The translations under genes were made by a program, and so were the position numbers. A stretch of 13,386 bases of DNA from DATAFT01 sp035544635. GTDB taxonomy: Bacteria > Acidobacteriota > Thermoanaerobaculia > Multivoradales > Multivoraceae. Each line of letters starts with the position of its first letter. Position 1 is the first letter of the stretch. This document shows positions 1-5,006 of this stretch, piece by piece. The notes beneath the pieces were generated by a model. That model saw nothing but the letters and a program-made list of their open reading frames with translations. It was not told the DNA's origin and searched no databases. The DNA is taken from contig DATKDQ010000429.1 in assembly GCA_035544635.1 (NCBI GenBank), positions 1-13,386 on the forward strand. Reading direction: 5' to 3'.

Positions 1-13
1 GCCATCGCCGAGG

Positions 14-27
14 CGGCGCTTTCGCCG
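14..27 (-). terminator. Small hairpin downstream of the cupredoxin gene
   Basis: A 5-bp stem (CGGCG/CGCCG) with a 4-base loop lies about 20 bases beyond the stop codon of the minus-strand cupredoxin gene. There is no T-tract, so it is only a weak candidate for transcription termination. Nothing else is recognisable in positions 1-46. Confidence 0.15.
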
Positions 28-46
28 ATCAAAGCGTTGCGCTGGG

Positions 47-1351
47 TCACACGTCGCAGGTCGGGAACGCGCCGAGCGGCGCCTGCGTGGCCTGGATCGC
101 TCCCGGCGGGTTCTGCTTGCCGTCGGGCGAGTCGGGTGCGGCGGTGAAGAACGGATGGTTGAGCGCGTTGTGGAAACGCCGCACGGTTCCGGCCACGGTG
201 TCGACCAGCGTGATCTCCACCCGGACGTTGGTCAGGCCGGCGACGAAGACCCAGAAGTTCCGCAGCGGGTGTTCCGCCGGCAGCGCGCAGGCGTCCCGCA
301 TCTTGACGACGATCTCGACGTTGCCCGGTTCGAAGAACTCGAACGCCGCCGAGGCGTCGGTGAGCTTGGCGGCGCGCGCGTCGCCCGAGTCCCCGCCCTG
401 GGTGGCGAAATAGATGCCGACCAGGAAGCGGTCGAGCAGGCACACCGTGAAGTCGCCGTCCTCGCAGGGGGGCACCGCCTCGTTGTCGTGGATCGTGACC
501 GTCGCCGACGACGGCACGCCCAGCGTCGCCCCTCCCGTGGGCTGGCTGAGGACCACCGAGAACGTCTCGTCGCCCTCGAAGTCGGTGTCGTCGAGGATCG
601 GGATCGCGATCGTCTGGTCGGCGACGTCGCCGGCTGCCCATTGCACCGTTCCGCTTACCGCCATGTAGTCCTGGCCCGCCTTGGCGGACTCGTCCATCGT
701 GTCGTACTCGACCGAGACCGCCCCCTGGGTGCCTCCGGTGCGCGCGACGGTGACCATTGCGTGCGGCATGGCCTCGCCGACGCTGAAGCTCGCGCTCGCG
801 AAACGGATCTGGCCAGCATTCCCGGAGGGAGGAGGCGGAGGGGGAGGTGGAGGAGGCGGGGGCGGAGCGGGCGGAGGCGGAGGCGGAGGAGGCGGAGGGG
901 GCGGAGGCGGAGGGGGCGGAGGCGGAGGCGGCGACGGCGGAGGCGGCAGGTACAAGCCCTCGGCGCGAATGACTCCCGACATGCCGCCGCCAGGCGCGCC
1001 TTGTCTCTCGCAGTAGTACCGGAACGTCCCCGCCTGGGTGAAGAAGTCGAGCGTGAACGAGAAGGAGCTTCCGCTCGGCGTTCCGTCGCCACCCTGACCG
1101 TCGCATCCGTTCGCGCACCGGAAGCACTCTGGCCCGAAGCTGCATTCTCCCGTGAGCGTCTCGGATCTCACGTTGTGGGGGAGACCGATCCCGGTTCTTT
1201 GGAAGGTGACCGTATCTCCCACCGCGATGGTGATTTCGGCAGGTGTGAAGGCGCCGTCGACGACGTTGACGACGTGATTGGCGGCGCGCGCCGGTGCGGC
1301 GAACGACGCGGCCACGCCGATCCCCACCATCAACAGCCGTCGTCCGATCAT
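47..1351 (-). CDS. Secreted cupredoxin / polyproline / Calx-beta protein
   Basis: A 434-residue exported protein. Residues 1-23 form a signal peptide (Arg-Arg, hydrophobic core, then an ARA cleavage site); it could be Sec or weakly Tat-like. Residues 25-132 are a plastocyanin-type cupredoxin: copper-ligand His59, a Cys-rich insert (Cys70, 76, 79, 83), ligand Cys114 in YYC and Met124. The usual second His of C-x2-H is Gln117. A linker (residues 136-175) is almost pure proline. Residues about 180-291 match a Calx-beta domain, including its acidic DxxxEGDE calcium-loop pattern. The last 135 residues form a Cys-bounded domain (LLDRF, FFEPGNVEIVVK, FWVFVAGLTNV) that I associate with exported acidobacterial proteins; its function is unknown. 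An in-frame GTG at 1381 adds ten residues, but ATG 1351 has an AGGGG ribosome site and puts the signal peptide at the terminus. The gene follows the copper monooxygenase gene by 55 bases, so co-transcription is likely. Redox or adhesive role is inference. Confidence 0.88.
   Translation of the reverse strand: MIGRRLLMVGIGVAASFAAPARAANHVVNVVDGAFTPAEITIAVGDTVTFQRTGIGLPHNVRSETLTGECSFGPECFRCANGCDGQGGDGTPSGSSFSFTLDFFTQAGTFRYYCERQGAPGGGMSGVIRAEGLYLPPPPSPPPPPPPPPPPPPPPPPPPPPAPPPPPPPPPPPPPSGNAGQIRFASASFSVGEAMPHAMVTVARTGGTQGAVSVEYDTMDESAKAGQDYMAVSGTVQWAAGDVADQTIAIPILDDTDFEGDETFSVVLSQPTGGATLGVPSSATVTIHDNEAVPPCEDGDFTVCLLDRFLVGIYFATQGGDSGDARAAKLTDASAAFEFFEPGNVEIVVKMRDACALPAEHPLRNFWVFVAGLTNVRVEITLVDTVAGTVRRFHNALNHPFFTAAPDSPDGKQNPPGAIQATQAPLGAFPTCDV
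827..946 (-). repeat. Polyproline-encoding low-complexity tract
   Basis: Forty codons encode 4 Pro, Ser, 21 Pro, Ala and 13 Pro. CCG and CCT dominate and partly alternate, giving an imperfect 6-base repeat (GGAGGC on the plus strand). The plus strand is almost free of pyrimidines other than C, with many GG runs. It links the cupredoxin and Calx-beta domains, so a rigid spacer role is likely. Ribosomes stall on such runs unless elongation factor P acts. Confidence 0.95.
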
Positions 1352-1360
1352 GCCTTCGTT

Positions 1361-1365
1361 CCCCT
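1361..1365 (-). promoter_or_regulatory. Ribosome binding site deciding the cupredoxin start
   Basis: AGGGG on the minus strand, 9 bases before ATG 1351. It favours this ATG over the in-frame GTG at 1381, which has no purine-rich site. Confidence 0.5.
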
Positions 1366-1406
1366 GACCGGTCTGGGTCACGATCGACCCGCGCGACGTC
1401 GTGGCT

Positions 1407-2786
1407 TCAGTCCGATGCCTCCGCCACCGCCGCGCTCGAGACGAAGCCCATCATCATCTCGTCGGTCGACTCCTCGCCGAAGGTCACCGTCTGCGCCGGG
1501 TCGAAGCCGTACTTCTCGCCCCGCTCCGGAGTGTTCTCGTACCAGGCGGTGTACTCGATCTTCGTTCCCGCCGGCACGAACTTGAGCTCCCGGTAGCGGT
1601 ACACCGTCTGCCACGAGAAGTCGTAGCTGGGGACGTCGAGCAGGACCTCGCGGGTGCCGTCGGGGTAGATCGCCTCGAAGAGCGCCGCCGCGCCGCGCAT
1701 GTGCATGTGCGGCATCAGGTTGATGATCTCGGAGTCCTTGGTGAAGGTCGCCGTCACCGGACCGAGCTGATGGCGCGCGGCGCCGGGCGGGATCTCGATG
1801 CGATACACCGAGAGCGGCCCGCGCCGGTCCATGTTGTCGCCCATGACGCGCGTGGGCGGTCGGTCGGTGAGCAGGAAGCCGATCTCGGACCGGTCCCAGA
1901 CCGCGGTGCCCGGCCCCGGCTCCTTGTGGTAGTGCACGTCGAAGGTCACGCGCGTGCCCTTCTTGAGCGGGATGCCGAAGCCCTCGGGGAGCGGCAGCGA
2001 GTCGGTGCCGGAGGCGACGCCGCCGATGTAGGTGCCCGCGCGCGGCGGCGCGAGCTGCCCCTCGACCGGGAAGCTCGGCGGTTCGGGGAGATCACCCTCC
2101 TCGTCGGGGTAGGCGAGATGCGCGTTGAAGTGGTGGATGATCCGCGAGCCGGGCTTGCACTGGAACGCGGTGATCCACATGTCCCGCGGCAGCATCTCCT
2201 CGGTGAGCTCGACGTAGAACGCGGCGTAGAGGTCCCTCACGTCGTCCGCGACGAAGTAGGGCTCGGGCATCCTCACCACCAGGTCGGGCTCGCCGATCAT
2301 CCAGCCGTCCCGGTTGGCGAAGACCCGGGGCGGCGGCGCGTCGGCGGGGTCGCCGGCCGGCGCGCCGGCGCTGGCCCAGCCCACCAGGGTGGCGATCTCG
2401 TCCTCCTCGAGCGAGCGCTCGTTGAGGAAGATGCCCCGGTGGCGAGGGTGGGCGTCCCACGGCGGCATCTCGCGCGATTCGACGTTCTTGGCGATGGCCT
2501 TGGCCCAGGGGCGCGTCTCGTCGTAGGTCAGGAGCGACATCGGCGCGAGCTGGCCGCCGTAGCTCGTCCCCGAGCTGCGGTGGCACTCCTGGCAGTTCTC
2601 CTGGAGGATGGGCAGAACCTCGCGGTAGAAGGTCGGCGCGGCGGGGCTGGTGTCGCGGTTGGTCGCGGGGGCCGGTGCCGGCGCCGCCGGCGACCAGGCG
2701 GCGAGCGCGAGACCGGCGGCGGCCAGGAGCGGAGACCATCGCGAGCGGGTCACGAACCTGACCGCGGAGGCACGCCGTAACCGCAT
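1407..2786 (-). CDS. Cytochrome c-fused PHM-like dicopper monooxygenase
   Basis: A 459-residue exported protein. The N-terminus is basic (RLRR), followed by a hydrophobic stretch (residues about 18-36) and an Ala/Pro segment, consistent with a signal peptide. Residues about 53-140 form a c-type cytochrome domain: haem motif Cys65-x2-Cys68-His69, with Met107 in REMPPW a candidate axial ligand. Residues about 165-459 resemble the copper type II ascorbate-dependent monooxygenase fold of PHM and dopamine beta-monooxygenase. His218-His219 plus His285 or His287 match the CuH site; His360-x-His362 (MPHMHMRG) and Met444 (TDEM) match the CuM site. By family logic it would hydroxylate a substrate in the periplasm using O2, with electrons passing through the built-in haem; the substrate is unknown. 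ATG 2786 was chosen for its strong GAGGAG site 6 bases upstream and its signal peptide; an in-frame start at 2837 would add 17 uncharacteristic residues. The secreted cupredoxin gene follows. Confidence 0.85.
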   Translation of the reverse strand: MRLRRASAVRFVTRSRWSPLLAAAGLALAAWSPAAPAPAPATNRDTSPAAPTFYREVLPILQENCQECHRSSGTSYGGQLAPMSLLTYDETRPWAKAIAKNVESREMPPWDAHPRHRGIFLNERSLEEDEIATLVGWASAGAPAGDPADAPPPRVFANRDGWMIGEPDLVVRMPEPYFVADDVRDLYAAFYVELTEEMLPRDMWITAFQCKPGSRIIHHFNAHLAYPDEEGDLPEPPSFPVEGQLAPPRAGTYIGGVASGTDSLPLPEGFGIPLKKGTRVTFDVHYHKEPGPGTAVWDRSEIGFLLTDRPPTRVMGDNMDRRGPLSVYRIEIPPGAARHQLGPVTATFTKDSEIINLMPHMHMRGAAALFEAIYPDGTREVLLDVPSYDFSWQTVYRYRELKFVPAGTKIEYTAWYENTPERGEKYGFDPAQTVTFGEESTDEMMMGFVSSAAVAEASD

Positions 2787-2792
2787 CGTCGT

Positions 2793-2798
2793 CTCCTC
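2793..2798 (-). promoter_or_regulatory. Strong ribosome binding site of the copper monooxygenase
   Basis: GAGGAG on the minus strand, 6 bases before ATG 2786. It fixes this start against the in-frame upstream candidate at 2837. Confidence 0.65.
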
Positions 2799-2825
2799 TT
2801 GGTGCAGTGCCCTGAGCGTGCTTCG

Positions 2826-2844
2826 ATTGTAGCCCAAGGGCTAC
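2826..2844. promoter_or_regulatory. Dyad over a -10-like box between monooxygenase gene and mltA
   Basis: Positions 2829-2835 (GTAGCCC) and 2838-2844 (GGGCTAC) form a perfect 7-bp inverted repeat with an AA spacer. On the minus strand its edge reads CTACAAT, giving a -10-like TACAAT at 2831-2826, about 40 bases before the monooxygenase start; no good -35 is visible. The position suits an operator of the divergent pair, or a very tight hairpin if transcribed. Confidence 0.35.
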
Positions 2845-2935
2845 CCGGCCCGGCGCGGCTTGGCTGCCCGTGACCGCTCCTCTAGGATCGAACGCGCGGC
2901 GGCGCGGCGACGACATGGCGGCGCCGCGCGAGGTC

Positions 2936-4285
2936 ATGAGTCGATCGATCGCTCTCGCTCGCGGCTTCGCCGTCCTCTCGATCGTCCTCGCGATCGCCGT
3001 CGCGGCGCTGTGGCGCGAGCTCGATCGGGCGAGGTCGCCGCCGCCGGAGCCGCCGGCGGAGGAGCCTCCCCGCCTCGTTCTCGAGGCCGCCGAGTTCTCC
3101 GACCTGGTGGGCTGGGCAGGCGACCCGCTCGACGGGTTCGCGGGCGCGCTCGCCCGCACCTGCGGCGTGCTGGCCGCGAAGGAGCTCGCCGCGGAGCGCG
3201 CGGCACCGGCACCGGCGCCGGCGCGAGACGGCGCAAGCCACCTTCCCGTCGAGGGGAGGGCTGCCGGCGTCGTGTCCGGTGTCGCGGGATCGCCGGCCGA
3301 CTGGCGGGCGGTCTGCTCGATCGTCTCGCCGCCGGACGGGGCAGGCACGCCAGACGGTCCCGCGCTCCGCGCCGCGCTCGAGCGTGAGCTCCGGCCCTGG
3401 GCGGTCCGTGACGGCGAGCGCAGGCAAGAGGCGCTCGTGACCGGCTACTACGAGCCGCTCCTGCGTGGCAGCCTGCGGCGAGACGAGACCCACTCGGTGC
3501 CTCTCTACCTGCGTCCGCCCGAGCTGGTCGACATCGATCTCGGCGCCTTCCGCGAGGAGCTGCGCGGCCGCCGTCTCGCCGGAGTGGTGCGCGGCGACCG
3601 GCTGGTGCCGTTTCTGGATCGCGCGGGGCTCGACGACGGAGCGCTCGCGGGGCGCGGACTCGAGCTGGTGTGGGTCGACGATCCGGTGGACGCATTCTTC
3701 CTGCACATCCAGGGCTCCGGACGGGTCGCGCTACCGGACGGCACCCACCTGCGCGTGGGCTTCGCCGCGCAGAACGGACATCCCTACGTGGCGATCGGCC
3801 GCGAGCTGGTCGCGCGCGGCGCGCTCGCGCTCGAGGAGGTGACGATGCAGTCGATCCGCGCCTGGCTCGCCGCGCACCCGGACCAGGCGGCTGAGGTCAT
3901 GCGCGCGAATCCGTCGTTCGTCTTCTTCCGCAAGCTCGCCGGCGACGGGCCGGTCGGCGCCCAGGGGGTCGTGCTCGCGCCGTATCGATCGATCGCCGTC
4001 GATCCGACGTTCGTGCCCCTGGGAGTCCCGGTCTGGCTCGACGGGCAGATCCCCTCGCCGCGCGCCGAGGATCCGGATCGATCGCTGCGGCGTCTGGTGG
4101 TGGCGCAGGACACCGGCGGCGCCATCCGCGGCCCGCTCCGCGCCGATCTCTTCTGCGGGCACGGGGAGGAGGCGGCGGAGATCGCGGGGCGGTTGAAGCA
4201 CCCGGCGAACATGTGGATTCTCCTGCCGCGGCACCTGACGCCGCCGGGCCCGCCGCCGAACCGGTTCGCGCGCCCGGGAGCCTAG
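2936..4285 (+). CDS. mltA: Membrane-bound lytic murein transglycosylase A
   Basis: MltA cleaves the MurNAc-GlcNAc bond of peptidoglycan without water, forming 1,6-anhydroMurNAc ends. From ATG 2936 the protein has 449 residues. An N-terminal hydrophobic segment (residues about 8-27) acts as signal or anchor; no clear lipobox is seen, unlike E. coli MltA. A variable Ala/Pro-rich part follows to about residue 145. The MltA domain begins at VTGYYEPLL (about 168) and contains DAFFLHIQGSGR (252-263) and AAQNGHPY. The C-terminal 3D domain has VAQDTGGAIRGP and ADLFCGHG; Asp404 corresponds to the catalytic Asp of the E. coli enzyme. In-frame alternatives are GTG 2870 and ATG 2915; none has a convincing ribosome site (GAGG lies only 2 bases before 2936), so the start is uncertain by up to 22 residues. 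It is divergent from the monooxygenase gene and convergent with the DoxX gene, and appears monocistronic. Confidence 0.92.
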   Translation: MSRSIALARGFAVLSIVLAIAVAALWRELDRARSPPPEPPAEEPPRLVLEAAEFSDLVGWAGDPLDGFAGALARTCGVLAAKELAAERAAPAPAPARDGASHLPVEGRAAGVVSGVAGSPADWRAVCSIVSPPDGAGTPDGPALRAALERELRPWAVRDGERRQEALVTGYYEPLLRGSLRRDETHSVPLYLRPPELVDIDLGAFREELRGRRLAGVVRGDRLVPFLDRAGLDDGALAGRGLELVWVDDPVDAFFLHIQGSGRVALPDGTHLRVGFAAQNGHPYVAIGRELVARGALALEEVTMQSIRAWLAAHPDQAAEVMRANPSFVFFRKLAGDGPVGAQGVVLAPYRSIAVDPTFVPLGVPVWLDGQIPSPRAEDPDRSLRRLVVAQDTGGAIRGPLRADLFCGHGEEAAEIAGRLKHPANMWILLPRHLTPPGPPPNRFARPGA

Positions 4286-4286
4286 A

Positions 4287-4317
4287 GGCGATCGATCCGG
4301 ATCGCGCTGCGATCGCC
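4287..4317. terminator. Inverted repeat between convergent mltA and DoxX genes
   Basis: GGCGATCG (4287-4294) and CGATCGCC (4310-4317) are perfect 8-bp arms around a 15-base loop that itself holds the palindrome CGATCCGGATCG. It starts one base after the mltA stop and lies 24 bases beyond the DoxX stop, a sensible place for a two-way terminator. There is no T-tract on either strand. Confidence 0.3.
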
Positions 4318-4341
4318 GCCTCGTTCACCTGCGCGAGCCCG

Positions 4342-4785
4342 TCAGGGACGCGTCGTCGCCTCGGTGGGGCTGGTCGCGACTGCCGCTCGCCGCGGAGCGG
4401 TGTACCAGAAGGCCCACAGGATCAACAGCGCCTGGATCGGGAAGCGCAGCCACAGCATGCCGGTCGGCGCCTGCGGATAGAGGTGGTTGTTCACCAGCAT
4501 GTGCACGTGCGCCGGCAGGAAGGCGAGGAGCATCACGATGATCCCCCACGCCGCGATCGGCGCGGTGCGCGGTAGGGCGACCAGCACGCCGAGGACGATC
4601 TCGAGCGCGCCGGTCAGCGCCACCAGCTCGGTGTGAAACGGGACGTAGGGCGGCATCAGCGAGGCATAGAAGTCGGGATCCCGGAAGTGGTTCACGCCGG
4701 CGACCACGTAGAACGCTGCCATGGCGTAGCGCAGCACGCTCTTCACCGGCTGCCGGCGCGGCCGCGGGCTCCCGCTCGCGAGCAT
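4342..4785 (-). CDS. DoxX-family four-helix membrane protein
   Basis: A 147-residue integral membrane protein with about four hydrophobic helices (residues 15-31, 52-71, 75-96 and 110-129) and a basic N-terminus. AGVNHFRDPDFY followed by MPPYVPFH is typical of the DoxX/MauE-like superfamily, as are an acidic residue in helix two (TGALEIVLG) and conserved His residues in helix three (PAHVHM). DoxX was first described as a subunit of an archaeal thiosulfate:quinone oxidoreductase; most bacterial members are of unknown function, some linked to redox stress or quinone-related work. ATG 4785 has no good ribosome site; a TACACT -10-like box ends six bases before it, so the mRNA could be nearly leaderless. 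GTG 4746 is an alternative start. It is divergent from the PQQ dehydrogenase operon across 221 bases and may be functionally linked to it, but that is inference. Confidence 0.85.
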   Translation of the reverse strand: MLASGSPRPRRQPVKSVLRYAMAAFYVVAGVNHFRDPDFYASLMPPYVPFHTELVALTGALEIVLGVLVALPRTAPIAAWGIIVMLLAFLPAHVHMLVNNHLYPQAPTGMLWLRFPIQALLILWAFWYTAPRRAAVATSPTEATTRP

Positions 4786-4814
4786 GCCGGGAGTGTAGCC
4801 AAGTCGGGTCTTCC

Positions 4815-4832
4815 CGCCCCTCCGTGGGGGCG
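4815..4832. promoter_or_regulatory. Inverted repeat upstream of the DoxX gene
   Basis: CGCCCC (4815-4820) and GGGGCG (4827-4832) are 6-bp arms with a 6-base loop, 30-47 bases upstream of the DoxX start in the divergent region. It could be an operator; no matching regulator is encoded in the window. Confidence 0.25.
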
Positions 4833-4870
4833 CACCCTCGAACCGCCGCGAGCGAGCGTCCCGCCACGCC

Positions 4871-4899
4871 TTGACCTCGCCGCGCCGCCCTGAGAGATT
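4871..4899 (+). promoter_or_regulatory. Possible promoter of the PQQ dehydrogenase operon
   Basis: TTGACC (4871-4876) is a good -35 match. At 17 bases spacing lies GAGATT (4894-4899), a weak -10. The predicted transcript would carry a leader of about 100 bases that includes the two hairpins at 4945-4984. Confidence 0.3.
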
Positions 4900-4944
4900 A
4901 GCCGGCAGGCTGGCCTCGCCGTCTGGTCTCGATCAACCCCGTGT

Positions 4945-4984
4945 ACGCCGGTCCCGCCGGCGTTGGGGCGCGCCATGGCGCCCC
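4945..4984 (+). promoter_or_regulatory. Tandem hairpins in the PQQ dehydrogenase leader
   Basis: Two perfect 7-bp stems lie one base apart. The first is ACGCCGG/CCGGCGT (4945-4963, loop TCCCG). The second is GGGGCGC/GCGCCCC (4965-4984, loop GCCATG). They end six bases before the CAGGAG ribosome site. Neither is followed by a T-tract, so mRNA structure or protein binding is more likely than termination. I do not recognise a known riboswitch class. Confidence 0.5.
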
Positions 4985-4990
4985 GTTCAC

Positions 4991-4996
4991 CAGGAG
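4991..4996 (+). promoter_or_regulatory. Ribosome binding site of the PQQ dehydrogenase gene
   Basis: CAGGAG, 10 bases before ATG 5007. It supports this ATG over an in-frame GTG at 4941, which would place both leader hairpins inside coding sequence. Confidence 0.5.
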
Positions 4997-5006
4997 CCCT
5001 CGCGCA

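Noticed and set aside
681..1016. Plus-strand frame encoding a polyglycine protein
   Set aside because: It is the antisense reading of the polyproline linker. The cupredoxin and Calx-beta domains on the other strand settle the coding strand.
1401..2780. Open frame of 459 codons on the plus strand
   Set aside because: Exact antisense of the copper monooxygenase, which has clear ligands and a ribosome site. The plus product is a composition artefact.
2942..4296. Repeated ATCGATCG-like words in and around mltA
   Set aside because: Most are within codons such as TCG-ATC-GAT, which are common in GC-rich genes. Similar words occur in other genes of the window, so they are not a clear element.
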